Assembly (NCBI GenBank): GCA_905221605.1
Contig: CAJNDS010000280.1
Location: forward strand, 967,378 to 1,031,377
Length of the DNA: 64,000 nt
Source of the DNA: Symbiodinium natans
Taxonomy: Eukaryota; Sar; Dinophyceae; Suessiales; Symbiodiniaceae
Direction: 5' to 3'
In this document: positions 1 through 10,045 of the stretch, in pieces
Layout of the letters: the number at the start of each line of letters is the position of its first letter
Numbering within the stretch: the first letter of the stretch is position 1
Program-made: the position numbers and the translations under genes
Notes under the pieces: generated by a model
Database searches by the model: none
The model's input: only the letters and a program-made list of their open reading frames with translations
What the model was told of the DNA's origin: nothing

Positions 1-1381
1 AAAGCTAAGGTAGTTCCGGATCATCCATATTACTTGCACGGAGCCAGAATCAACCATCTACCACTTGAGGTCCCTGTTTTTGCGCAGGGCTCCGTTCCTT
101 CGCACTTGCCTGGCCGGACGTGGGAGTCAGTTCCACATGTCATGGAAGGCGCGCACCTGCGAGTCACGTGGTTGAGTCCATACGTCTTCCGTCACTTCAA
201 CCCATCAATGTGGCAAGATGTTGCTGTGTACTCTATCCGCCAGCACCTGTCAGAAGAAGACCCAGATTTCGCTGCATGTGTTAAGCGCATGTGCGAGGAG
301 AAGGCTGACGTCTACTTTGTCCAGAAGTTCTATGGTCTGACGCATCCTCAATTTCCCTTTCCGTGCGCGCGCCGGAGCATTCCAATCCTAGATGAGGAGA
401 CGCAGGAAGGCATCAAGCAAGCGGTGGAGGCGCAAGTGGGCTACGATAGCACAGCTGCATTCAATCCCCAGGACAACAAGTGGCTGCGTCTGATGACAGG
501 CCACATTGCACCCTTCACGTTTCCACCGATGCTGTCAGATGCAGACCGCAGGATGGCCGAGAATCTCGTGGTGAGCGAAGCGCCCTTTGCATCAGAAGAT
601 GAGGCCGAAAGCTACTTCGCCCCAAGGAACTCAGTGAGATGGGCATCAAGGCGGCAAGCCTTACTGATGGTTTAGGGTTTAGGGTTCAGGGTTTAGGGTT
701 TAGGGTTTAGGGTTTAGGGTTGCTCAATTTGTGTGCTTCCGTGGACGCTGGTGATGACCCTGTGTTGGTCCGCGCGATGGAAACCATGGCAAGAGCCTTG
801 CGGGCCCTGCGGGAGGCCGAGCCATGGTAGCCCAAGTGGTACCCTTTTCCCTTTTTGTGGTTCTGGGCTCCCTTAGAAAGTAACCAGCCAAAAAAAGGGT
901 GCCCTTTTTATCATATGCTTACTGAGCTACGAAGGAACTCATCGAGGCACATTTCCTGGAGATCAAGAGGGAGCAGGAGCAGGTCGCACAACGCTGGGCT
1001 GTCACACCAGGCCTAGCTGTTCTGCCATCAAAGAAGACAAAGAAAGGCAAGAGCCACAAGAAGAAGGAAGCCAGTGGCGGAGAATGCACAGACCCAGCCA
1101 CCGTCATGGAGAAACGAGTCCCCACTGGTCATGAGTGGGCCTGCCAGCAGTATCGAGACGAAAAAGACAGATTCCGCGCACTGGTCGCAGGGTTCACAAA
1201 TAAAGTTGCAAAGAAATGGCACATTGCCAAGGGGCTGAGGGCCTTGAGTCGCGTGCGTGGTATTGATCTTGAACTTCAGCATGGATCGCGCAAGGTTCTG
1301 CATTGTCGCGATCTGCCGTCAATGACAGTGAACGTGCCACATGGGCGCGCAGCGGCTGAAGTGAAGCTACGCGATGTTTGA
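1..1381 (+). CDS. 3' part of an unknown protein gene, three exons
   Basis: Exons 1-669 (open at the window edge, so the start codon lies upstream), 718-818 and 935-1381 (TGA). Exon 1 encodes about 200 residues with HFNPSMWQDVAVYS and VQKFYGLTHPQFPFP; I do not recognise the family. Intron 1 (670-717) is nothing but TTTAGGG repeats, donor G|GTTTAG, acceptor TTTAG|GG. Intron 2 (819-934) is an inverted-terminus element with a GA-AG boundary, joining LREA to ELIEAHFLEIKREQEQV. Exon 3 has a basic stretch (SKKTKKGKSHKKK) before a C-terminal segment ending KLRDV. Oddity: the frame of exon 1 holds to about position 617; the frame that continues into exon 2 starts near 621 (PKELSEMGIKAASLTDG), so a one-base indel near the CCCC run at 619-623, or an assembly error, is likely. 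Spliced joins after that point are in frame. Real gene: likely; function unknown. Confidence 0.6.
670..717 (+). other. Pure telomere-repeat intron (48 bp)
   Basis: Seven near-perfect TTTAGGG units between two coding segments. The repeat itself supplies the GT donor and the AG acceptor; removal joins TDG to LLNLCASVDAGDD in one frame. Inferred from frame and splice dinucleotides only. Confidence 0.5.
819..934 (+). mobile_element. Introner-like element, family 1, serving as intron
   Basis: Copy of a short element with the terminal pattern TGGTAGCCCA-GTGG-TACCC at the left and a diverged complement at the right, interior AACC-AAAAAAAGGGTGCCC. It interrupts coding sequence; a GA-AG splice restores the frame. 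Diverged compared with the copies at 43062 and 63050. Confidence 0.6.
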
Positions 1382-1497
1382 AAAAGGACGCTCTCGTCTC
1401 TGATGCTATTCGTTGCTTGCATGTCCCCAATCCCTAAATTTAGCTCGCATGGTTCGAAGATCATCCCAGCCTGCTCGGCAGAGTTCTGTGAAACGTT

Positions 1498-1690
1498 TGG
1501 GGGGGGGTAGGGTAGCACCAGGGTGGGGGGGGGGGGGTGCGTGGGGGGGTGTTGGGGGGGGGGGTGGGGGGGGGGGGTGGGGGGGTGTGGGGGGGGCGTG
1601 TGGGGGGGGGTGTGGGGGGGTGTGTGGGGGGCGTGGGGGGCCCCTGCTTGCACCGACCCCCCCTACCCCCCCCCCCGGTGTTTTGGGGGG
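1498..1690. repeat. G-rich low-complexity tract
   Basis: About 190 bp of nearly uninterrupted G broken by single T, C or A, ending in a C-rich stretch. Open frames across it encode only Gly/Trp/Val or Pro/His strings and are not taken as genes. Confidence 0.9.
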
Positions 1691-1755
1691 GGTAGGAGGG
1701 AAAGAGGGAGGTAAAACCTCCTCAAACCAATCCAACACGCCGCCAGGGTCGGCGG

Positions 1756-1929
1756 ACCCTAACCTAAACCCTAAACCCTAAACCCCCTAAACCCTATAAA
1801 CCCTAAACCCTAAACCCTAAACCCTAAACCCTAAACCCTAAACCCTAAAACCCTAAACCCTAAACCCTAAACCCTAAACCCTAAACCCTAAACCCTAAAC
1901 CCTAAACCCTAAACCCTAAACCCTAAACC
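1756..1929 (-). repeat. CCCTAAA telomere-type array
   Basis: About 24 head-to-tail CCCTAAA units with a few variant units (extra C or A). Interstitial: coding-like sequence lies on both sides. Confidence 0.95.
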
Positions 1930-1933
1930 TTAG

Positions 1934-2015
1934 CAGAGGCTGGGTCGAGCTGGTTGATGACGACGGCCGCAGCCTCGATACCGAGTGTCCGCAAGGGCCG
2001 AAGAGAAGTTTTTGA
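1934..2015 (+). CDS. Exon, unknown protein (C-terminal?)
   Basis: After a CTTAG acceptor the frame reads RGWVELVDDDGRSLDTECPQG and closes with TGA. Acidic, GC3-rich codons as in other exons here. It could instead splice before the stop. No family recognised. Confidence 0.45.
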
Positions 2016-2448
2016 AGTGAATGAGCTTGCAAGTACAGCTTGCAGGGCTTTGCAGGGTTTTCTGGTTTAGCCATGTATTGTTTTTTGTTTGAAGGTTTGG
2101 GGTTCAAGACGCAGGTCTTCGGGTCTTAGACTTTGAAGTGTTTAGGGTTCAGAGTAGTTCGGGGTTGCAGATTTAGGGTGTAGAGATTAAACAACTGAAA
2201 AGGTTGCCGCGTTCAAAAATAGGACATATAGGATTTGGGGCTACAAGGTTTGGTATTTGCACTAAGTGCCGTTCCCATTTTGAGCTGTGATTCATACCTG
2301 GCGGGGGTCTGTGGACCAAAAACCTGAAACCCGACACCGAAAATGTTGGGGGAACATCCCAGCCTATGTCCTAAACCCTAAACCCTCAATCGTGATTTAA
2401 CCCCGCAGTCATGGGTGCGGGCCTTACAGATGCTTGTTGGATCCGTAA

Positions 2449-2470
2449 AGAGAGAGAGAGAGAGAGAGAG
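2449..2470. repeat. GA microsatellite
   Basis: Eleven perfect AG units. Confidence 0.95.
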
Positions 2471-2916
2471 TCTCAGTGTTCAAGTAAGCCTCATGTAACT
2501 TTTGTGTGGTTTCGGGTTTAGGGTTTAGGGTTTATAGGACAACTCCCCACCCGGAAGTCTCCCAACGTTTAGGAGGGTTTCCAACCCCATCTGTAGGCCC
2601 AAAACCCCAAATAAACCCCAATGTTCGGGTGCCTTTATTATTATAACCCCCCCCCCCCCCCCCTCCCAGATTTTGTTTTGGTTTCCGGGTTATTTCCACG
2701 TGGAAACCCCAAATAAACCCTAAACGCACGCAGCTAGCCCGGCTGCTGTCAACCCGACAGTCCCACGCCTAAACTACCTCTACTGCTCATAAGCACCGCA
2801 CGCGGCCGAGCCTCCACAAAGCTAAACCCTAAACCCTATACCCTAAATCCTAAACCCTAAACCCTATACCCTAAACTTCATACCCTAAGCACTAGCCCTA
2901 AACCCTAAACCCTAAG

Positions 2917-2982
2917 ATGCCAGGTGAGAAGTACTACTGGGAGCCAAGCCGCGACCACACACAGTGGGACCCACCCGTATGA
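2917..2982 (+). CDS. Exon resembling the second half of a WW domain
   Basis: Reads MPGEKYYWEPSRDHTQWDPP then Val and TGA. The YYW...QWDPP spacing fits strand 2 to the C-terminal W-x-x-P of a WW domain; the first Trp would be in an upstream exon. Very short, so the match is suggestive only. Confidence 0.4.
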   Translation: MPGEKYYWEPSRDHTQWDPPV

Positions 2983-3348
2983 GCAGATCCGCGCAGGATA
3001 AAAAGCAATTGTTTTCGGGTTTATAGGGTTTAGGGTTTAGGTTTAGGGTTTATAGGGTTTATAGGGTTTATAGGGTTTATAGGGTTGATAAGGTTTATAG
3101 GGCTTATAGGGCTTGTAGGGCTTACGGGGTTTCTAGGTTATAGGGTTTCGGGCGTCGGGTTTAGGAGTTCAAGGTGCGTTCAGGGTTTAGGGTTCAGTCG
3201 GGTTGAAACAAAAAGCATCCCAATGGCCGTTTCGCTCCAAATAATGTGTTGGGGGGGGGGGGGGATTCTTTAAAAATCAGGTGTTTTTTTTGAGTTCAGG
3301 GCTCAGGATTAGTTTAGGGTTTAGGGTTTCGCGTTGGGGGTTCACGGT

Positions 3349-3435
3349 ACCTTCACCAACACGGGACCGCATTTTCAGGACGGTCATTTGGAGAATGCCC
3401 AAGTGAGGAGCGTAGTGGCGAAAGTTAGGCTTGAC
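3349..3435 (+). CDS. Exon-like island, unknown product
   Basis: Open frame TFTNTGPHFQDGHLENAQVR followed by SVVAKVRLD between telomeric tracts. No clear donor; assigned from composition. Confidence 0.35.
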
Positions 3436-3592
3436 GAATCCATAAATCCTAATCTCTAAACCCTGTACACCCTTTAACCCTGAACCCTTGGGGCATATAT
3501 GGCTTCTGAGTCTTCATCGTCTAGGGTTCACAGGCTCCAGGGTCTAAGATTCACAAAGCTTCCAAATGGCCCCTCTGAACCTTAAACCTTAA

Positions 3593-3665
3593 ACCCTAAA
3601 CCCTAAACCCTAAACCCTAAACCCCAAACCCTAAACCCTAAACCCTAAACCCTAACCCCAAACCC
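3593..3665 (-). repeat. CCCTAAA array
   Basis: About ten units, two of them CCCCAAA variants. Confidence 0.9.
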
Positions 3666-3834
3666 GAATAGTTCCAAACCAAGGTATGTCGCACCTGCCT
3701 GCAGCCGCAATGGGCTCCGGGGAGCGTTCTTGGGGTTTAGGGTTTATAGAGTTTAAAATTCATAGGGCTTAGGGCTTAGGGCTTGGGGCTTGGGGCTTAG
3801 GGCTTAGGGCTTATATAGGGCTTAGGGTTTGCAG

Positions 3835-3940
3835 GGTCGCAAGCTGGTGGCTTGCTGCCTTGCGACATCGCGGGCGTTACCCGCGATGTTCCGATCCTTA
3901 CCCGGCTTTCGAAGCCACGAAAGAGAAAGAATCCTACCTC
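3835..3940 (+). CDS. Exon-like island, unknown product
   Basis: TTTGCAG acceptor then a frame reading VASWWLAALRHRGRYPRC and PAFEATKEKESYL. It runs into a CCCTAA stop, so the true 3' boundary is unknown. Confidence 0.35.
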
Positions 3941-4148
3941 TATCCCTAAACCCTAAACCCTAAACCCTCAGCCCTAAGCAAGGGGTGCCTAGGGCATGCT
4001 TTTGGCCATGTTTTGGCATTCTAGCAAACCCAACCACCCGAATTTACACCGCCGGGTTAGGGTCTAGGGTTCAGGGTTTAGGGTTTAGGGTTTAGGGTTT
4101 AGGATTTCCCGAAATCCCCCCCCCCCCCCCAAAAAAAAAAAAAAAAAG

Positions 4149-4206
4149 CAGCCCTGCGGCCCTCAACGCCATGTGCTGCAAGTGTGAGTTGCCTCTTTGC
4201 AAATGA
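4149..4206 (+). CDS. Exon-like island with Cys pairs
   Basis: Reads PAALNAMCCKCELPLCK then TGA directly after a C10-A17 homopolymer. Two Cys-x-x-Cys-like pairs; too short to classify. Confidence 0.35.
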
Positions 4207-4230
4207 AGGGGGCTCTGGGATTTCCCCTAA

Positions 4231-4372
4231 ACCCTAAACCCTAAACCCTAAATCCGAAGCCCGAAGCCCGAAACCCGAAACCCTAAACCCTAAACCCCAA
4301 ACCCTAAACCCTAAACCCTAAACCCTAAACCCTAAACCCTAAACCCTAAACCCTAAACCCTAAACCCTAGCC
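4231..4372 (-). repeat. CCCTAAA array with CCCGAAA variants
   Basis: About 19 units; a central block has CCCGAAG/CCCGAAA. Confidence 0.95.
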
Positions 4373-4913
4373 TTCTCAGCCCTAAGCTTTCGATCCCAAA
4401 CTCTGAGTCCTCAACTCCGAACTCTTTTACGCGGCAAGCCTTAAACTCCAGACTTATGAAGCCCTAAACCCTAAACCCTAAACCCTGAATACCACCCTAA
4501 ACCCTAAAACCTAAAGCCTCAGCCCTAAACCCTCAGCCCTAACTCCTAAACCTACAACCCCCGCCCTACCCCCCAAAAATGCTTAAATGAATAATGTAAA
4601 CAAATAATAACAGAAAATCACCATAAAATAAGCAAAGAGTAGTAGAAAATAGCAATAGTTAAGCAAAAACTGCAAGCCCCATACCCCAAACCCAACACGC
4701 CCGAGGCTTATCCTTACAAGCATGAACCCTGAACCTTAAATGTCTAAACCCTAAACCCTAAACCCTAAACCTCTAAACCCTAAACCCTAAACCCTTGTGT
4801 GCCCCAAAGACCACAAGCCCAAAACCCCAAGCCCTCAACCCTGAGCCCCAACCCTTGACCTACTGGCTCTTCGTAGGGAATGAGGGAAGTAGCTTCGCCA
4901 TATTGCTCCAATC

Positions 4914-4926
4914 TCTCTCTCTCTCC

Positions 4927-4998
<72 letters not shown>

Positions 4999-5075
4999 AT
5001 GTATACATATATATATATATATATTTACATGTATACATATGTAGATATGTATATACATATATATATATATATAAA
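4914..5075. repeat. CT then TA/TACA microsatellites
   Basis: About 85 bp of CT units followed by AT-rich TATA/GTATACAT repeats to 5075. Open frames here give only Ser-Leu or Tyr-Ile strings and are discarded. Confidence 0.95.
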
Positions 5076-5248
5076 TAGATACCCTTTCCGGGGACTTTAT
5101 AAGGTACCGTTTTCCCTCATTCCCTATCAAGAACCAGCAGGTTGCCCTAAAACCCTCAACCCGAAGCCCTAAATCCTAAACCCGAAACCCCTAAGCCCGT
5201 CTAAGCCTTAAATCCTAGTAGCCCTAAACCCTAAAACCTAAACCCTAG

Positions 5249-5342
5249 GTTCTGCCAGTTCACCTGGGATGTGATGCTCGCCGTGACGGCCGTGGCCATC
5301 GGCGTCGTTGGGTTCATCTTTACGGCCAAGGGACTCGCCCAG
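5249..5342 (+). CDS. Exon encoding a transmembrane segment
   Basis: CCTAG acceptor, frame FCQFTWDVMLAVTAVAIGVV plus GFIFTAKGLAQ, donor CAG|GTCGGG. About 20 hydrophobic residues in the middle would span a membrane. The 3' end of the exon is duplicated at 5370-5387. Confidence 0.55.
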
Positions 5343-5860
5343 GTCGGGTTTGGGGTTTGGGGTTTGGGGCTCGCCCAGGTCGGGTTTAGGGTTTAGGGTT
5401 TAGGGTTTGGGGCTTAGGGCTTAGGGCTTAGGGCTTAGGGTTTAGGGTTATTATGAGGTTAAGGGTAATTATGAGGTTTAGGGGTTGGGGCTTGGTGGGT
5501 CCATTAGGGGTTTTCGGTAGTTTCAGGCTTAAGGGCATGAAGGGCTTGCCTAGCAAGAGGGCGAACTCATTATTCATTATGCAGAGGCCCTCAGCGCAAT
5601 ACATATATTCGGGGTAGTTGCTATGAGAAGTACGTAGTTGTTTTGGTCAGGAGGTAACGTTGGAAACTATCTAGTCTCCTAGGCTTCTAGGGGTTCTGGA
5701 CAAGGTCAGACCCCCTCCCTTTCCATGGGCCGTACCCTGAATCCTGAATCCTAAGCCCTAAATCCCTACACCCTAAGCCCCAAACCCCAAACCCCAAACC
5801 CCAAACCCCAAACCCCAAACCCTAACCCCGAGACCCAAACACATCGTCGCCTTTTGTCAG

Positions 5861-5931
5861 GGCAACGTGTGCTGCGACGGCTTCGGCAGTGTCTTGACCG
5901 GACATGGGAATCCAGCTGGTGGCCGTTTAAG
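5861..5931 (+). CDS. Exon, unknown product
   Basis: Acceptor TTTTGTCAG, frame GNVCCDGFGSVLTGHGNPAG, then a GT donor in AAGG|GTTTT context. No family recognised. Confidence 0.45.
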
Positions 5932-6221
5932 GTTTTCAGAGATCCGGTTTAGGGTTTCGGTTTAGGGTTTAGGGTTCAGGGTTTAGGTAACCCTTAGGCT
6001 CAAAATAGCCCCAAAAACCTTGTAGGAAGGCCTTTGGGCCCAAAACCCTAAAGTAAGAGTCCTTAGAGCCTTAGGCTAAACCCTGAACCCTGAACCCTGC
6101 ACTAATCCCCGCCCCCTCCACCAACTTCATTCCAGGAAGACTTACTTGGTTGGGGCTGTAAGGCTCTGGTTTAGGGCTTTTGCTTTTGGGTTTGAGGTTG
6201 AGGGTTTAGGGTTTAGGGTAG

Positions 6222-6370
6222 GTCATATTCTTTCTGCCGCACGTGGCTGGTGGGCCCCTCGGTCCCCACAACGGAAGACATGAACGCCATTTCTGGTGCC
6301 TCCTTTGTGGTGGCTGGGCTGTGCTATATAAAGCAAGGCCACATATCGGATGAGCCCGGCGACCGCGAGG
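6222..6370 (+). CDS. Exon, possible membrane protein part
   Basis: Acceptor at a degenerate telomeric unit (GGGTAG|G), then SYSFCRTWLVGPSVPTTEDM and NAISGASFVVAGLCYIKQGH, closing with a strong donor GAGG|GTAAGC. A hydrophobic run near residues 22-33 may be membrane-associated. Confidence 0.6.
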
Positions 6371-6708
6371 GTAAGCAGTATTTCACACTGTCTCAAAGAC
6401 GACATCAGATTTTTGTGGGGTAGCAGGCGTTGTGCCCTCTATGGGAGAGTGAGAATTCAGCAGCAGAATGAACCGATTGCAGAGAACTGAAGCTTCGGTT
6501 CTGGATGGGTGGAGCTCACCCGAGTAAAGCTAAAAAACCCTAAACCTTCAATTTTTTGCACTGGCTTTAAGGCTCATGGACTCAGGCATAAGCTGGGGGC
6601 AAGGGCTGTTTCGGAAGTTGAGTTAGTCTAGGGCCTATAGCCCCATACCCTCAACGTAACTCCACACTTGTGCATAGGGTTTAGGGTTTAGGGTTTAGGG
6701 TTCATTAG

Positions 6709-6808
6709 GGGAATGGACCCTTTGGGCAACCACCCGGCGTCGTGTGGGCGTGAGGCCTTGCTGATTGAAGCGATAGCAGCAGCCGAGCCCCTCAAGCCTC
6801 AGATCTAG
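6709..6808 (+). CDS. Exon, C-terminal, unknown product
   Basis: Follows a telomeric tract with an ATTAG|GG acceptor. Reads MDPLGNHPASCGREALLIEA then IAAAEPLKPQI and TAG. Confidence 0.5.
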
Positions 6809-6818
6809 AGTCTCTACC

Positions 6819-6925
6819 TAAACCCTAAACCCTAAACCCTAAACCCTAAACCCTAAACCCTAAACCCTAAACCCTAAACCCTAAACCCTAAACCCTAAAC
6901 CCTAAACCCTAAACCCTAAACCCTA
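6819..6925 (-). repeat. CCCTAAA array
   Basis: About 15 perfect head-to-tail units. Confidence 0.95.
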
Positions 6926-7286
6926 GCACTGCACACTCCCGAGAACGCCGAACAACAGGCCCCGATAAGAGCCGAAACCCAAGACTTGAACCCAGGATGC
7001 GGCTGAGGGTTTGGAGGTTAGCTTAGGCCCTGATTGACCGAACCCTCCCCTTCCGTCCCTTCCCCCCCCCCACAACAAAAAAAACAGAAGAGCACCCTGC
7101 ACCATCAGCTCCGAACCTTACTGCCCAAAACCTGAGCCACCTAGAGTCACCCTGAACCCTAAACCAGAAACTGTAAACCCTAAACCCTAAACCCTAAACC
7201 CTAAACCCTAAACCTCCAACCTCCAAACTCCCTAAACCCTAAACCAGAAACCCTAAACCCTAAACCCTGATAAAGCCTAATGGCTC

Positions 7287-7373
7287 ATGACCTCTGAGGC
7301 CAAGCAGCGCGCGTTCTTTCAAACTTGCCTGGACCTCGGCGCGTGTACCCAAACCCCTGGGAGGATCCGAAAA
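7287..7373 (+). CDS. Possible first exon, unknown product
   Basis: ATG followed by TSEAKQRAFFQTCLDLGACT and QTPGRIRK, then donor AAA|GTAGAT. Confidence 0.45.
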
Positions 7374-7685
7374 GTAGATCCCCTTAAGGGTTTAGGGTTT
7401 AGGATTTGGGTCTTAGGGTTCCTAAGAACTTTCCAGTAGTAGTAGAGGGTACTATCTGGGGTCTGGGTGGAGTTTAGAGTTGAGGGTTGCGGGTTTTGGG
7501 GGTTTAGGGGTTTAGGGTTCAGGGTTTAGGGCTTTAGGCTCTCAAGGGCTTGAGGTTTGGAGGGGGGGGGGGGGGGGAACGGTGTCGAAAGCAGACAATC
7601 TCTAGAGTAAGCCCAGAACCTAAACCCCATTCGGGGTTGGAGCTTCTCCGAAACACACTTTGCCAAGCGTGTTTATGATTTGCAG

Positions 7686-7924
7686 CCAGCACCTTGCGCC
7701 AGAGTATTCGAGCCCATATGCAGGAAGTTTTCCGTATCAACCACTTCCTCGGCAGCACTCCCGCCGACGACGGAGCGTGTCATCATCCAATCGCCGTCAT
7801 CTGCGAGGGAGACGGTGTCCTTCACGAGGAAGTCTTCAAGCGACACCGAGCTGTTCTTATTGGCAAATGGCGAAGTTGTGGGGCGTTTTTTGGCCCTGTC
7901 ACGCTATGGCTCCTGGAGATGTAG
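7686..7924 (+). CDS. Coding island, strand and frame ambiguous
   Basis: Open on both strands and in several frames. Favoured reading: acceptor TTTGCAG|CC, then STLRQSIRAHMQEVFRINHF and ICEGDGVLHEEVFKRHRAVL to a TAG. An antisense frame (7672-7895) with SLEDFLVKDTVSLADDGDW is nearly as good. Chosen because almost all other exons here are on +. Confidence 0.4.
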
Positions 7925-8185
7925 AGTGCCCAAGAAGGTAGCCTAAACCCTGAACCCTGAACCCTAAACCCTAAACCCTAATCAATCAGACTGACCAGAA
8001 AAGGAGCTTTGTGAACCCCAAGCCCCAAACCCTACAGGGTTCTTGAGATGGAACTGGGGGGGGGGGGGGGGTCTCCCTAAGACCTTATCGGGTCCAGAGA
8101 GGCCCAAGCAGGCCAGAGGGCTTCGAAGCGGTTTAGGGTTTAGGGTTTAGGGTTTAGGGTTTAGGGTTTAGGGTTTAGGGCTTAG

Positions 8186-8234
8186 GAGTTCTGGAGTTCT
8201 AGAGTTCTAGAGTTCTAGAGTTCTAGAGTTCTTA
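8186..8234. repeat. Octamer tandem repeat AGAGTTCT
   Basis: Six direct copies, the first two with G in place of the leading A. It starts directly after a telomeric tract. Confidence 0.9.
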
Positions 8235-8246
8235 TGGGGCAAAAAG

Positions 8247-8459
8247 GGACAGGAGTGTTTAGAGCGCCCTTTTGTCACCGAACGTGTAGCAGCAGGGTTC
8301 CTGTTTTCAGTTCTGAGGGTCTGGGAGTCTGGGATATTGGTCAGCACAGGCTTCGCAGCCGTTCAGAGACATTATAAGCAAGGTCTGCTGTTGGTTCCCA
8401 TTTGTAGCTGGGGCCTTGTCCGCGTTGAGACCTACGGTGCTTTCCTGGCCACCTACTAA
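8247..8459 (+). CDS. Exon of about 70 codons, C-terminal
   Basis: No ATG, but open from 8206 to a TAA at 8457. Reads QECLERPFVTERVAAGFLFS, VLRVWESGILVSTGFAAVQR and GLVRVETYGAFLATY. A putative acceptor AAAAAG|G starts it. Product unknown. Confidence 0.55.
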   Translation, partial: GQECLERPFVTERVAAGFLFSVLRVWESGILVSTGFAAVQRHYKQGLLLVPICSWGLVRVETYGAFLATY

Positions 8460-8626
8460 CCCCTATGCCCTGAACCCTAAACCCGAATCCCTAAATCCTA
8501 AACCCTACACCCTGAACCCTGAGCCCTAAACCCTAGACCTAAACCCTAAGCCCTAAATTAAAGCCCAAACCCAAACCCTAGCCCTAATCCCTGAGCCCTA
8601 AGCCCTAAACCCTGTTCTGACACCAG

Positions 8627-8682
8627 GATCACGTGTGCCTGCAGCGCGTGCTTCGTTATGGTGTGGCTTGCTTTCAACATTG
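8627..8682 (+). CDS. Short internal exon
   Basis: ACCAG|G acceptor, DHVCLQRVLRYGVACFQH, donor TTG|GTGAGAG. Another frame of the same stretch is hydrophobic, so the product is uncertain. Confidence 0.45.
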
Positions 8683-8898
8683 GTGAGAGGAGGGGAGGGG
8701 CCACAAACCCTAAAACCTAAACCATAAACCCTAAACCCTAAACCCGAAACCCCCAAGAAAAGAGTCCTTTTGTTCCCAAGAAAACATTTTACACCGGGAT
8801 CTACAGGTTCGGCGGAGCAATTCCATCAAGTTCCTATGCCCGAAGCTTAACCCTAGACCGTAAAGAACCCTAAACTCTAGTCGCAGGCTTGATTTCAG

Positions 8899-9003
8899 GT
8901 CGTCACAAGCCTCCGTTCCTACATCTCAGAGACTCTAAGACTGCTTGCAGGGGCGACTGTCCATGTGAAGAGGCACCAAGAACTTTGTAGTATGGAATCA
9001 TGA
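8899..9003 (+). CDS. Exon, C-terminal, unknown product
   Basis: Acceptor GATTTCAG|G, 34 codons beginning VVTSLRSYISETLRLLAGAT and ending HQELCSMES, TGA. Confidence 0.55.
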   Translation, partial: VVTSLRSYISETLRLLAGATVHVKRHQELCSMES

Positions 9004-9120
9004 AACCCTAACTGGAAGCCCTATACCCTAGACCCTAAACCCTAAACCCTATACCCTAGACCCTAAACCCTAAACCCTAGTCTTGTCTAAACACTGCGAC
9101 TGCATGACTAAAAAGGAAAG

Positions 9121-9153
9121 ATGGCAGAGCAGGTCGAAGATCTGCCCCAAGCC
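9121..9153 (+). CDS. Candidate first exon ending at a CCCTAAA-type donor
   Basis: ATG AEQVEDLPQA then GTAAACCC, where a telomere-type unit forms the 5' splice site. The same arrangement ends the exons at 45932 and 57789. Confidence 0.35.
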
Positions 9154-9236
9154 GTAAACCCTGGTTTCCAAACGTTAATGTGACGAAGGAGGGACACCCA
9201 AAAAGATGCCTTCGTTCTTGGGGGGCGGGGGTGGTA

Positions 9237-9366
9237 GACCCTAAACCCTAAACCCTAAACCCTAAACCCTAAACCCTAAACCCTAAACCCTAAACCCTAA
9301 ACCCCAAACCCTAAACCCTAAACCCTAAACCCTAAACCCTAAACCCTAAACCCTAACCCGAAACCC
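9237..9366 (-). repeat. CCCTAAA array
   Basis: About 17 units with one CCCCAAA. Confidence 0.95.
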
Positions 9367-9772
9367 TTATTGGGCAGAAGGGAAGTATTGATACGGTCCC
9401 TCCATGGGGTCCCTCCTATCCCTAAACTCTGTGAACCCCTCGCGCCCCCGCGCCGAACTAAAAAATGTGAAACCCTAAACCCTAAATCCCGAACCCCGAA
9501 ACCCCGAAACCCAAACCGTTCTGAAGCCCCACAGCTCAGGCCCTTTAGTGCTCTGAGTGCCTGGGTCATCTTTCAGCTTCGCGGCCGAAATGGGGAGGGT
9601 TAGGGTTTAGGGTTTAGGGTGTAGGGTTTAGGGTTTAGTGTTTAGGGTTGTTTATAGAGATCCATGTATAGTGTTTAACAAAGGGGCCTCCAATCAAAGG
9701 CGCGTTCTTTTTTGAACCCTATAAGAGGCCTCCCACAGACAAATACTGCAGCGGTCCAAGCAGCAACAGACG

Positions 9773-9822
9773 CAAGGCCTATGTACTACTGTTTGCTTAA
9801 GAACACCCCCCCCCCCCAAAAA

Positions 9823-9856
<34 letters not shown>

Positions 9857-10045
9857 TACATATAATTAAAATAAAAATATTAATAAAAATAATAGTAATA
9901 ATAATAATAATAATAATAATGGAGAACATTCTTCCTTAGAACCATATTTATTTTCTTCAAGGCCTATGTACTACTGTTTGCCTAAGAACCCCCTAAAAAA
10001 ATGATGGAGAATAGTCTTCCTTAGAACCTTCTTCATTTTCTTGAT
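9773..10045. repeat. Diverged tandem duplication split by A/TA/ATA tracts
   Basis: CAAGGCCTATGTACTACTGT at 9773 recurs at 9959, and GGAGAA...CTTCCTTAGAACC follows in both copies (9920 and 10007). The first copy carries C7-A24-(TA)n-(AAT)n; the second has only C5-A7, so the simple repeats expanded in one copy. Confidence 0.75.

Noticed and set aside
1276-1781. Long open frames over the G/C tract on both strands
   Set aside because: Translations are only Pro/His/Thr or Gly/Val/Trp repeats from a low-complexity tract.
1756-1929. Chromosome end
   Set aside because: Telomeric arrays are interstitial, occur in both orientations and have coding-like sequence on both sides throughout the window.
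2269-2290. CCGTTCCCATTTTGAGCTGTG, reminiscent of the dinoflagellate spliced leader
   Set aside because: Only the CCGT and CCATTTTG portions agree; the 3' end CTCAAG is absent and no coding frame follows.
4780-5172. Open frames with Arg-Glu, Ser-Leu and Tyr-Ile repeats
   Set aside because: Translated CT and TA microsatellites; the same applies at 17.1-17.5, 28.6-29.0 and 59.1-59.5 kb.
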